DNA of 64,000 bases, taken from Siphonodentalium dalli (Eukaryota > Mollusca > Scaphopoda > Gadilida > Siphonodentaliidae). How positions within the stretch are numbered: the stretch's first letter is position 1; every line of letters starts with the position of its first letter. Positions 1-13,300 of this stretch are shown in pieces. Location of the stretch: the NCBI GenBank assembly GCA_032622095.1, contig CP136067.1, forward strand, positions 42,575,549 to 42,639,548, in the 5' to 3' direction. A model generated the notes under the pieces. That model did not search any database. It was not told the DNA's origin and saw only the letters and a program-made list of their open reading frames with translations. A program made the position numbers and the translations under genes.

Positions 1-68
1 GTATATAAGAAACAGCTTGTTCCTCCTTCCGTCTGTGGACCCAACTTTGTCCAAGCTTGTATTCCTAC

Positions 69-320
69 CAAGCCTTGAAATAGTGTGTCTGTCATTTGCA
101 GAATGAGGTCCCCAGAGGGTGAATTTAGTGATGCTACTCCGCATAGCGGGCTAGCATCACCAAATTCACCCTCTGGGGACCTCATACTGCTTACACCTCA
201 GCAGAATGAGGTTCCCAGAGGGTGAATTTGGTGATGCTAGCCCGCTATGCGGGGTAGCATCACTAAATTCACCCTCTGGGGACCTCATTCTGCAAATGAC
301 AGACACTATTTCAAGGCTTG
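69..320. mobile_element. F1 palindromic MITE, full copy with 8-bp TSD
   Basis: Begins CAAGCCTTGAAATAGTG and ends with its inverse; flanked by ATTCCTAC at 61-68 and 321-328. The arms contain two gtccccagagggtgaattta / taaattcaccctctggggac hairpins either side of a short centre (ttacacctcagc). CA...TG ends and 8-bp duplications fit a hAT-like (or P/Merlin-like) mobiliser; there is no coding capacity. Confidence 0.88.
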
Positions 321-446
321 ATTCCTACATTTCTCAGTCAATATTTTAATAACTTTGCAAAGATATTTAGTACCATGGGAACCTGTACACCTGCAATTAT
401 GAGGTCTGTCCTCTTCCCAAAAATAAGAACTCTTTCTGTACTTATT

Positions 447-1131
447 GTCCCCCGACGTTTCCGTCAGAGGACTATAGAAATGACCCTCGTGTGTCCGTCC
501 GTCTGTCCGTCTGTGCGTCCGTGCGTCCGAGATCGGGTACCTTCATGGTGTAATCAACTCCTCCTACAGTTTTAAACGTAGAGATTTGAAACTCTGGGAT
601 ATTGTTCCTAACATGTTGGTGATTTGCAACATCTATATAGCTAATAAAAAATATCGTTTTTTCCATATTTTTGGGGGGTTTTCGACTTAGAAAATTTGGA
701 ACATTTTTGCCTTTTGGATGAGATTGGGTACCTTCATGGTGTGATCAACTCCTCCTACAGTTTTAAATGTAGAGATTTGAAACTCTGGGATATTGTTCCT
801 AACATGTTGGTGATTTGCAACATCTATATAGCTAATAAAAAATATCATTTTTTCCATATTTTTGGGGGGTTTTCGACTTAGAAAATTTGGAAAATTTTTG
901 CCTTTTGGATGAGATTGGGTACCTTCATGGTGTAATCAACTCCTCCTACAGTTTTAAATGTAGAGATTTGAAACTTTGGGATATTGTTCCTAACATGTTG
1001 GTGATTTGCAACATCTATATAGCTAATATTTTTTTTATGGAGTTATTAACCCTTTTCGACTTAGAAAATTTCAACATTTTTTTTTAATTTCTTTAGCAAA
1101 GCGGCATCGACTTGCCATGTTGTCGGGGGAC
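447..1131. mobile_element. Element with GTCCCCCGAC inverted ends and three 191-bp tandem units
   Basis: Ends GTCCCCCGAC (447) and GTCGGGGGAC (1122). After a gtccgtccgtctgtccg tract, a 191-bp unit starting gggtaccttcatggtg repeats at 535, 726 and 917, nearly identical. Open frames here are shadows of the unit. Confidence 0.65.
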
Positions 1132-1308
1132 ACTGTGGTCTGCTGACCTTTTATATTATTTGTCGTCTGCTTATTTTTCCTGAAAAATCCCTCCTGATGA
1201 TTAACAGACCATTCAAATGTATTCTTTTATAACTAAGTGGAAGAATCCATTTGGTATATAGAGGGTTAAAGGTAATGGTGATTTTATCCTGTCGCTTTCT
1301 CATTTCAG

Positions 1309-1386
1309 ATTATTGATTCTGAACTTCTCATTGCTGATCATGCTTTTCCATCATCACCCAAAAAGAGTTCTCCCCCTTTACAAAAG
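1309..1386 (+). CDS. Sbf: SBF exon 1 of window (DENN region)
   Basis: 26 codons beginning [17 protein letters not shown], between a tttctcatttcag acceptor and a GTAGGT donor; phase 0 at both ends. The peptide resembles the DENN-module segment of SBF proteins that precedes the IRAVFxRxF block. It is the first exon recognised; 1-1308 is upstream intron. Confidence 0.8.
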
Positions 1387-4300
1387 GTAGGTCACTCTCA
1401 GTATTGGACTTAAAGGCACTCTCAGCAAATGTTAGGTGAATAGAAAGTTGTTGAAATTCTACCGGTGAAATGTTAAATAGCAACACATGAGAATATCACC
1501 GTATTAAAGGCCCACTTAATTTTCGAGTCATCGATTATTATTTTTTATAGTGTCTTGATATACGGTTTTAATAATAAACTATGCCATAAAATACGATTAA
1601 AATATTATAATTCGTCACCATTTTAAACATCTGTTTCTCAGAAGATGCCCATAGAAAAATATATAATATGGCATATATTTTATATATGTCATCTCGGTGT
1701 TTGAAAATTAAGTGGGCCTTTAACCCTTCCATGACAGGAGGTTCTGGAAAATTTGTGAAAACCCTGTGCCAGTGCATTTTCTTATATTTTATATATGTTG
1801 ATCTCCCATATGGAGCATCACATATATAAGAGAATACATTGGCCTAAAAATATTTACCATGACATTGTAAGCCAGTGCATGCTCTTATATATGCACAGGA
1901 TATTTAATGCTGCACCAATCGCAGCTCCCGTCATGAAAGATTTATCAAATATAACCAAAGGTGTAACAATTTTACACACTATGATATTTGCCGGTAAATT
2001 TATACAAAGTGTTACAAGTAAAGTTTTCTTTTGTTTTAATGCTGCCATTACAACTACAAATCAGTTATTGAGGAAATACACAACGTCCCTTATTTGATCA
2101 TAGTCAATAGTTTCTGCATTTTAGAGGGTAGCTTTTATGTTATGTTTCTTAACAATACTGACCGCGCTGTTGCAATATATGTTTATGTGTAATCTCGTCG
2201 ATGGAGGATTATTGATATTAATGAAAATGAACTTTTTTGTGTGTTCTTCTTTGTAATAATATAGTTTAGCAAACTTTTTTTCAGCTGTTTCCACCTACAA
2301 CACATTGTGGCACTTTAGTGACTATTATAGTCAATAATACGAGAATGAAAACAGTTTGTGACCAAGCTGGCTTACTGGCGAGTTCACAAATTGTTATCAT
2401 GCACGAATCCTCGATTATCCAATGAAACAGGGTATGTTTCTCTCCACTGTAATTGAATCCACTATGAAAATGAAAGAAACTCTGTGAAATGCTTTTTTTT
2501 ATCGGCATTACATGCCATGAAGTGAGATATCCTTTTCAGTGATCAAATCTCTGGGTACTTCCATGGGTTTACTCAGAACAGCACTGAACAACTTTCTGTC
2601 AATTGTATCTATAGTAAACATCTGTGAACGGTTGACTCGATTACATGACTACTGGCTGCACGGTGATGTATTTTACGCTCATTGTCATGATGTCGTGCTC
2701 CATTCAAAATTTGTTACCTGATCAGCAGCCGATGTTGGTGATTCGAAAACTAAAGTTACCAACTCTCGACCAATCAGAATGTGTGTTTCATAGACAAATA
2801 TTCAACTTGAATTACAATTATCACTAACACATTTTCATCCAAAATCATTGAACCGTTAAAAAGACTAATACAGTAAAGTCCGACTAAATCCTCAAATATT
2901 ACCCATAATTCTGCTGTGGTTAAGGAGTCAATTATTTAGAGCATTACTGTAGCTTATCATGAAACATAAAATTGGCAACTGTTACACAGACTTATAGCTT
3001 AACGTAAAACATGGAATTTGGTTTGGAGAGGTTTTATTGTAGAATGGAAATATTTTGAAAATCTTATCACTTCTTGACAGATGACCTTATCACAAAATCT
3101 AATGGAAAATTCTTAAACATCTTTAGTCAAGTTTGAGCTATCGACATGGCTTGTCGTCCATTTGTGTGTGTGTGTGTCTGTTCGTCTGTCAACAATTTCC
3201 TTGACAAGTGGGAGAATTCTATTTATTTAGAAAAGATTAAGAGTTTTGCTAATGGACCACGTCTAGAGATTTTAACTTTATGATGAGTCTAACTATTTTC
3301 TACACATCAGGCCAAATAAATAAATATTCCGTGTTCTCAGGCACCTCCCTCATCACTGAAATTTTCTTTGAAAAAGCCTCATCACACATTTTTATCAATG
3401 TTTTTATTAGAAATATTGGTTTTGAACAACGAAAATGAATTTTTGTTGTTTCTGGAGTATGTTTTTCAAGATTTGAGAATAAATAACTCAAGTTTTCATC
3501 ATTTCTTGGATTCTTGAGTCAGGATTGTATGTTTATCGTTATTTTCAGGACAAGGAGATCCGTGCTGTGTTTATAAGAATGTTTTGTGAGCTGTTCCAGG
3601 GGTATCGTTCATGCCTTGCTCTTGTTCGAATTCATCCCGATCCATACATCACATTTCATAAGGTAAATATAATAATGATCGGTTAATATGTATAGCACTT
3701 AAAAAATAGCTTCCTGTAAGTTGCTTTTAAACAACATTACTAGCCCTGTTATTTGTACAAGCCACCGAATGAATCAGCTACAGTCTTTCAACAGGTGCTG
3801 CTCTGGTTTAATCATGATATTAGTTTGACAAGTTGACTGGTACTTGCTTAAAGCATGAGTGGTACAATAAACCAAGATTTTTGCTACAGATCCCATAGAA
3901 CAGGGCCGAGAACCTGTCAAAATTTGCTCGAAAATGGCAGCAATAAGCCTCACATCAAAGTGAGTGTTTGTTGTTTTTTTTCACCTCAACCAAAAAAGAT
4001 AGCGAATGAGCTATGTATAATTTTTTGCTTGCTCACGATGAATCTCTTCCCCTAAAAATATGAGAAGATAAAAGTGTTGAAGTGACTTCGGTCGCCATTT
4101 TTCGAGGTCAACAAAATTAGGTGATGCTAGCCAGCTGTGCGGGCTATCGTCCCTAAATTCACCCTCTTGGGACCTCATTCTGCAAATGGCCAGCCTTATC
4201 TGTTGTTCCATTTTATTCAGAGTATTGTCTCTTGATGAGGAACTTGAAGACACAATTACAATTAGTTTCTTAATCTTTTCTTTGTATGACTGCAGAATGC

Positions 4301-7300
4301 CCTAAAATACACTACTAGTACTATCAGTTGATTAAATCCATTCAGTTTATCATGTATAGAAAAAGGACTTATTGGGCATTTTTGAGAATGATCATCGTTA
4401 TTGCTAGAAGGAAGGGTTTTTAGCTCAGCTTAACTTGACAAAATCATGTTTGAGCTATTGCCATGGGTGCGTGGTGCGTGATCCATCAACAATTTCCATT
4501 TTTTTTGGCACACTCTATTGGCCACATCCCCCCATCCAATTGTGGATCTTCAGGGTGTTCAGGGATCTTCATATGGATCTTCAGGTTGACCTCTAGATGG
4601 GAGCCATCGATAAAAAACATGGCTGCCAGCAGCCATCTTGGATTTCAAATTTGAATTTTTACTCTTTGCTTGAGTAACTAAATCTTTGGCGCACCCAATA
4701 GACCACATCCTTTATCCGATCATCACCAAACCTGATATGGATCTTCGGGGTGACCACTAGATGGGAGCCATAATTTTTTTTTCCAGAATTTTGTAACCAG
4801 CAACCATCTTGGATTTTACTCTTTGAATGACTAATCCTTCGGCATACCCTATATGTCATATCCCTCATCCGATCATCACCAGATTTCATATGGTTCTTCG
4901 GGGTGACCTGTAGATGGGAGCCATCAAATTATTCTGAAAGTCATTAAAAACATGGTCACCAGCAGCCATCTTGGATTTCACATTTGAATCGAAGAGCACA
5001 TCCTGCAGCCCACATTTTTTGGAGAAATGTTTGAAATGAAAACAGCTTCATCATTACATTACAATCCCTTCACTGAAACATTTGACTTTCCTTATTCTTT
5101 ATCAATCTATTGACTGCTCAGCATAAAATTAACCCTTTACCCAACAAAACGGCCAAAACCGGCCAAATAAAGCTTCAACAGCCTAAAATATGTTCGGTCT
5201 GTCTCAATAGAACCATACAAATATGGATATCATTGGAACCGGCTCCTTGACCACATTGTGATAGTTACAGTTATGCCCTGTGCCAATGCATTCTCTTATA
5301 TATGCGAGTCGACCATAGTTCGCCTCGCATATATAAGAGAATGCATTGGCCTAAAAAAAAATCCTTTTTTTAACACTTTTTACCATTTTTTCTTACATTC
5401 TTTAACAATTTTATAATTTTTAATGTATTAAGCCAATGCATTCTCTTATATATGCGAGGCGACCTATGGTCGACTCGCATATATAAGAGAATGCATTGGC
5501 ACAGGGCCCTTCTGTTGGGTAAAGGGTTAATGCCTCCCCAAGCTGAGCTACAATTGACACTTTCTTTTATATAAGATTATTTCTCTATGATTTTCAGGCG
5601 AACTTCCTTGGTCATCGTAACTTGGTTGATGATGACTTCACTTCACGAGTGCTAGACTGCATGGGATTCTCATCATTTGTCTCTGAAAGAGGCCCTCCAT
5701 ACAGAGTTTGTGATATTTTTGATGAGGTAAGAGGCCCTCCATACAGAGTTTGTGATATTTTTGATGAGGTAAGAGGCCCTCCATACAGAGTTTGTGATAT
5801 TTTTGATGAGGTAAGAGGCCCTCCATACAGAGTTTGTGATATTTTTGATGAGGTAAGAGGCCCTCCATACAGAGTTTGTGATATTTTTGATGAGGTAAGA
5901 GGCCCTCCATACAGAGTTTGTGATATTTTTGATGAGGTAAGAGGCCCTCCATACAGAGTTTGTGATATTTTTGATGAGGTAAGAGGCCCTCCATACAGAG
6001 TTTGTGATATTTTTGATGAGGTAAGAGGCCCTCCATACAGAGTTTGTGATATTTTTGATGAGGTAAGAGGCCCTCCATACAGAGTTTGTGATATTTTTGA
6101 TGAGGTAAGAGGCCCTCCATACAGAGTTTGTGATATTTTTGATGAGGTAAGAGGCCCTCCATACAGAGTTTGTGATATTTTTGATGAGGTAAGAGGCCCT
6201 CCATACAGAGTTTGTGATATTTTTGATGAGGTAAGAGGCCCTCCATACAGAGTTTGTGATATTTTTGATGAGGTAAGAGGCCCTCCATACAGAGTCTGAT
6301 ATTTTTGATGAGGTAAGAGGCCCTCCATACAGAGTTTGTGATATTTTTGATGAGGTAAGAGGCCCTCCATACAGAGTCTGTGATATTTTTGATGAGGTAA
6401 GAGGCCCTCCATACAGAGTCTGATATTTTTGATGAGGTAAGAGGCCCTCCATACAGAGTCTGTGATATTTTTGATGAGGTAAGAGGCCCTCCATACAGAG
6501 TCTGTGATATTTTTGATGAGGTAAGAGGCCCTCCATACAGAGTTTGTGATATTTTTGATGAGGTAAGAGGCCCTCCATACAGAGTTTGTGATATTTTTGA
6601 TGAGCTAAGAGGCCCTCCATACAGAGTTTGTGATATTTTTGATGAGGTAAGAGGCCCTCCATACAGAGTTTGTGATATTTTTGATGAGGTAAGAGGCCCT
6701 CCATACAGAGTTTGTGATATTTTTGATGAGCTAAGAGGCCCTCCATACAGAGTTTGTGATATTTTTGATGAGGTAAGAGGCCCTCCATACAGAGTTTGTG
6801 ATATTTTTGATGAGGTAAGAGGCCCTCCATACAGAGTTTGTGATATTTTTGATGAGGTAAGTGGCCCTCCATACAGAGTTTGTGATATTTTTGATGAGGT
6901 AAGAGGCCCTCCATACAGAGTTTGTGATATTTTTGATGAGGTAAGAGGCCCTCCATACAGAGTTTGTAATATTTTTGATGAGGTAAGAGGCCCTCCATAC
7001 AGAGTTTGTGATATTTTTGATGAGGTAAGTGGCCCTCCATACAGAGTTTGTGATATTTTTGATGAGGTAAGAGGCCCTCCATACAGAGTTTGTGATATTT
7101 TTGATGAGGTAAGAGGCCCTCCATACAGAGTTTGTGATATTTTTGATGAGCTAAGAGGCCCTCCATACAGAGTTTGTGATATTTTTGATGAGGTAAGAGG
7201 CCCTCCATACAGAGTTTGTGATATTTTTGATGAGGTAAGAGGCCCTCCATACAGAGTTTGTGATATTTTTGATGAGGTAAGAGGCCCTCCATACAGAGTT

Positions 7301-10300
7301 TGTGATATTTTTGATGAGGTAAGAGGCCCTCCATACAGAGTTTGTGATATTTTTGATGAGGTAAGAGGCCCTCCATACAGAGTTTGTGATATTTTTGATG
7401 AGGTAAGAGGCCCTCCATACAGAGTTTGTGATATTTTTGATGAGGTAAGAGGCCCTCCATACAGAGTTTGTGATATTTTTGATGAGGTAAGAGGCCCTCC
7501 ATACAGAGTTTGTGATATTTTTGATGAGGTAAGAGGCCCTCCATACAGAGTTTGTGATATTTTTGATGAGGTAAGAGGCCCTCCATACAGAGTTTGTGAT
7601 ATTTTTGATGAGGTAAGAGGCCCTCCATACAGAGTTTGTGATATTTTTGATGAGGTAAGAGGCCCTCCATACAGAGTTTGTGATATTTTTGATGAGGTAA
7701 GAGGCCCTCCATACAGAGTTTGTGATATTTTTGATGAGGTAAGAGGCCCTCCATACAGAGTTTGTGATATTTTTGATGAGGTAAGAGGCCCTCCATACAG
7801 AGTCTGATATTTTTGATGAGGTAAGAGGCCCTCCATACAGAGTTTGTGATATTTTTGATGAGGTAAGAGGCCCTCCATACAGAGTCTGTGATATTTTTGA
7901 TGAGGTAAGAGGCCCTCCATACAGAGTCTGTGATATTTTTGATGAGGTAAGAGGCCCTCCATACAGAGTTTGTGATATTTTTGATGAGGTAAGAGGCCCT
8001 CCATACAGAGTTTGTGATATTTTTGATGAGCTAAGAGGCCCTCCATACAGAGTTTGTGATATTTTTGATGAGGTAAGAGGCCCTCCATACAGAGTTTGTG
8101 ATATTTTTGATGAGGTAAGAGGCCCTCCATACAGAGTTTGTGATATTTTTGATGAGCTAAGAGGCCCTCCATACAGAGTTTGTGATATTTTTGATGAGGT
8201 AAGAGGCCCTCCATACAGAGTTTGTGATATTTTTGATGAGGTAAGAGGCCCTCCATACAGAGTTTGTGATATTTTTGATGAGGTAAGTGGCCCTCCATAC
8301 AGAGTTTGTGATATTTTTGATGTGGTAAGAGGCCCTCCATACAGAGTTTGTGATATTTTTGATGAGGTAAGAGGCCCTCCATACAGAGTTTGTAATATTT
8401 TTGATGAGGTAAGAGGCCCTCCATACAGAGTTTGTGATATTTTTGATGAGGTAAGTGGCCCTCCATACAGAGTTTGTGATATTTTTGATGAGGTAAGAGG
8501 CCCTCCATACAGAGTTTGTGATATTTTTGATGAGGTAAGAGGCCCTCCATACAGAGTTTGTGATATTTTTGATGAGGTAAGAGGCCCTCCATACAGAGTT
8601 TGTGATATTTTTGATGAGGTGAGTGCAGTTGGCTATACACAGAGTAATGCCCTAAATAATCGACTCCTTAACCACAGCAGAATTATTGGTAACTTTTCAG
8701 GATTTAGTTGGAAATATGGCTTGTTGCAACAAGCCATATTTCTGTTTTAAACATGTGGGACAGGGACTATAATAAAGACATACAGTGAGCATGGGTGTGT
8801 TTATATCTTTTTTATACCTGATTTTATTATCATCTTATCACGTTGGAATAGTTTGTGCTGGCATTCTGTCTCGTTGCTTACCTGTGGTCGCCGTTTATTT
8901 CTCAAAATTCTGCTACATAAATATGCCCCTAATTGACTTACCGATCTGCGAGTCGCAGGAAAATTTTAATAGGGGAAATTGGCTAAAAAAGCTGCGACTT
9001 ATCCACCGGCTGGTATGGTAGATAGAACAACACCAGTGTTTGAATGGGCTTGTCGATATGGTATGAGTACCTGCATGGAAAAATAGAGCGACGGCGCCTC
9101 AAGTTCTATCGTTCCGCAATTTCGGGTAAAGGGTATCATTTTCAATACCATCTGAAACATCGCAACAGCCATATTATGCTATAACTGGTGATAATCGGTT
9201 ATAAATGTATACTTTAGTAAATCCCTAATTTGGCAGTGTAAGGCCATACAAAGTTAAAATCCCATTTATCAAGCCAAAAACTTTGAAACACATGCAAATG
9301 CCTGTTTATATGTTATTATTTATTTCTGGGGCCCATGTCAAGGAAGCATTCCACCGCCTCATCAACTAGCTCCGAATGTTATTTCAGTTTCCTGTGGCCA
9401 TTATTTCCTTAACAGATGTCTGTAAAATGTTAGTTGATATATTCCATATGGTTTATTACGTCAAATATCGCACAATCAAGTACAGTAAAAACTCTCCAAA
9501 CCAGACCCTCTATAAACCAAATCCCTCTCCATATTACACAAATGGTCTGGTCCCGAATTCAACCAAGTGCATTCTCACAAAAATTTACCTCTTTTCTCCG
9601 AATATCGGTTAGCTTTGTTAGTCCATAAGTGAATGAACACATTCATATTTTACCGCCAAAAACACGGAAAGTTATACCAACCGAATGTGCATGCATGTAG
9701 GTAAAGTGCTTTCGGACTGTTGTATAAGCTTACCGGTTTAATTAGCTGTCTTATCGGATTATTGAGTGAACAATGGTGACTTTACAGAGAGTTATGCCCC
9801 TTTTTTACTTAGAAATTACAGTTTTGGGTTGTCCGGCAGATAACTTTAGCAATATTTAACAGAATTTCTTGATATTTGGTTCATGATTCTTATTTGAGAA
9901 GGTGCTGGCCAAGTTATATTTTGATCATGGTCCGATGTTTTTTGACGTAGTTATGGCCCTTTTATTTTACATAGAAATCTCAGTTTTTGCATTTTCCGGA
10001 AAAAACATTTTCACAATATCAACAGAATCTCTTGATATTTTGTACGTGGTTCACATTTGAGAAGACGTAGGCCAAGTTCGATTTTAAATCATGGTCTGAA
10101 GCTATGCCCCATTATCGACTGCCACCTCATTTTGGGGGACATGGGGTGCTGTGACCTTTTATCAGTATAGTATCTTTAACATTCCAGGTTTATGCAACTA
10201 TGCAAGAGCACACTGTAGAAGAACAGTCCGACCCTGGAAAGGTGATGGAGCATATAAAGGAGATAGCTCACCAGCTGTACATTAATGTTAGTATACTACC

Positions 10301-13300
10301 TGCTCTAATACATGGAGCATATAAAGGAGATAGCTCACCAGCTGTACATTAATGTTAGTATAAAGGTGATGGAGCATATAAAGGAGATAGCTCACCAGCT
10401 GTACATTAATGTTAGTATAAAGGTGATGGAGCATATAAAGGAGATAGCTCACCAGCTGTACATTAATGTTAGTATAAAGGTGATGGAGCATATAAAGGAG
10501 ATAGCTCACCAGCTGTACATTAATGTTAGTATACTACCTGCTCTAATACATGGAGCATATAAAGGAGATAGCTCACCAGCTGTACATTAATGTTAGTATA
10601 CTACCTGCTCTAATACATTGACTGCCAACTATGGTGTGTCGTTACACTATTATCAAGTCTATTTAATTGTGAACACACATTTTAGGCTGTTAACAGATGC
10701 CCGAGTCTGGTTCAGGGCTCTGACTTTAAAAAAATACATGCTTTCTAGGTTCATGTTCTGTTTCATAGTAGTTATCTGTAATAAATAACAATTTTAATCT
10801 GTTGTTCACAACACAAAATTAGGTCACATGACCACGAGTCAGAAACGGGCTGTTTTCACAGTAATTTTTACCTATTTTGGGCCCTCTTCGGCCATTTATA
10901 ATAAAAATATGGGTTCGTGGATTTTAACAAGACTTTCAACAATGAAGTAGCATAAATACTAATTTGCAAATAACTGATAAAAAGTATGGATAGTCCGTTT
11001 AGATATTTAAAAAATGGCACAGGTTCATGATACCCCAAGGATTTATGCAAAAACTGGAATGGAATTTTGGCAGATTTGGGCCTCAAGTCACCACCAAACT
11101 GGATGTCCTGAAGAGTCCAGGTCATTGTTATCCAGAATTCTCTTTGCAAACTTGTAGACAACTTAATGCTCTAAACAATTAACTATATTCACAGAACTGG
11201 CATAAACATCATCCAATACCTATCTGTGTCCATGTTGTTGTCAAAATATGCAAATTTCTGTATATGGCTGATGACTCCAAAATGCATCTTGATAGTCTAA
11301 CGACACCTATGAGTTGACTCATTTTTTTAATGGTATTTGGCACTCCACATGTTAACCCTTTACCCAACAAACCGGCCAAAACCGGCCAAATAAAGCTTCA
11401 ACAGCCTAAAATATCTTCGGTCTGTCTCAATAGAACCATACAAATATGGATATCATTGGAACCGGCTCCTTGACCACATTGTGATGGTTACAGTTATGCC
11501 CTGTGCCAATGCATTCTCTTATATATGCGAGTCGACCATAGGTCGCCTCGCATATATAAGAGAATGCATTGGCCTAAAAAAAATATCTTTTTTTAACACT
11601 TTTTACCATTTTTTCTCACATTCTTTAACAATTTTATAATTTTTAATGTGTTAAGCCAATGCATTCTCTTATATATGCGAGGCGACCTATGGTCGACTCG
11701 CATATATAAGAGAATGCATTGGCACAGGGCCCTTCTGTTGGGTAAAGGGTTAAGGCTTGGTTTTAAGACAGTGTGAGGGTGGCACTCAATGTGCTATATT
11801 TTTAATGAAAATATCCTTGACAATTGTATGAATAAGTGCTGAAAAGGGGTTAAATTGCCGAATGGACCTTGAATATCCTTGATTTTTTGCCTAATATATG
11901 TATTACTTGCTGGACACATAATCGAAGAATTTGATTTAAACAATATTTATTTGCCCCAATTAATATTACATTTATGATGAACAACATTTTTATGATGGAA
12001 ACATGAGTGGAATAGAAAAGGGGAAGAGGATCTAGCAGCAAGCAGATAGCTGCTTTTGTTGAGCTATCTCCTCAGAGAAGTAGAAAGATTGTAGAAATCA
12101 AGAAAGCGTGAATGGCAAGTGGCCGAGTTCGAGAAACAATAGATTTAAGAAATGATGGTATATTAATATTATGATGTAGACGAGTTTACAATCTGTGTTG
12201 AAAGGATAAGTAAGCTTCTGAAGGTAATAAGGAGAGGGGTATATTGACGAGGAATACGAGACAGAAAGGTAGAGCAATAGAGATAAAGAGTGTGTATGTA
12301 ATAGAAGAATTTGAATAAAATTTAACCTTCCATGACTGGAGCTTTGTGAAATCCATGTGCCAATCCATTCTCTTATATATGCAAGTATCTCATAGGAAGC
12401 CTCTGACACATATATAAGAGAATACATTGGCCTAATAATATTTACCTTGACCTTGTAAGCCAGTGCATAAATAAGAGAATGCACTGGCACAGGGTCTTTT
12501 TTGCTGCACCAGTGCAGCTCCTATCATGAAAGGGTTAAAAGTGGCTCGATTGTCAAAATAGACGGCTTGAACAAAATCATGAAAATTGTCGCAAAATGGC
12601 CTTGAATTGTGCCTGATCTGTGGTCCGAACCATTTCTTAGATTTAGTTGGTGGATTAATTGTCTACATCTTTTTTGCTTGCAGGAATTTCCTAATCCCCA
12701 GCCATATGTCCAAAAAGTGCCAAAACCGACTGAGGGATCATACTCTAGGATTCATCAACTTCCGTTCCCTATACTGAATCTCAAAGTGATCCAAGAGATC
12801 GTCGAAGAAGGAATGGCCAAACACTGCATCAAGAAAAAGTTTGTATTCACATCCATTAGCCCTTCCTATACTAAATACTCATTGATGAGTAATTCCCGTA
12901 GGAAATGTTCTAATAATAACTTCTTATCTGAACATTTCCCATCAATGAATATGAATATTTTAGCACTTGTATTATTTTTTCTTCGCTAATTTATCCTAAA
13001 CACCCCTTAAAATCAATAATAAACCGTTCCAATGTATACCTTTATAACTGTTGGGAGAATCCATTTAGTATAGAGAGGGTTAAATTGAAACTGATATTTC
13101 TTGATCTGAGACTTCTCAAATATTAACCCTGATAAATGAATACTGATGACCTGTTACTTCACTCCCATTGATTCCTTTATTAGCTCAACTTACTTTGTAA
13201 GTTTGAGCTATTGCCATGGTTTGGCGTCCGTGTGTCCGTCAACAATTTCCTTTGGCGCGGGCTACAGGTCGTACCTTTGGTCTGACCTTTATGAAATTTG

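Noticed and set aside
5689-8622. CRISPR array
   Set aside because: Units are contiguous with no variable spacers, and the genome is eukaryotic.
5638-8640. A 1,000-codon minus-strand open frame (and similar 707- and 266-codon frames) of [14 protein letters not shown] repeats
   Set aside because: It is the reverse strand of the 42-bp array; a period of 42 leaves stop-free frames open by arithmetic. No non-repetitive domain, and the plus strand holds a conserved exon.
10288-10590. Open frames of 73 and 92 codons in the exon 4 array
   Set aside because: Artefacts of the 57-bp period; the meaningful frame is the exon 4 frame ending at 10286.
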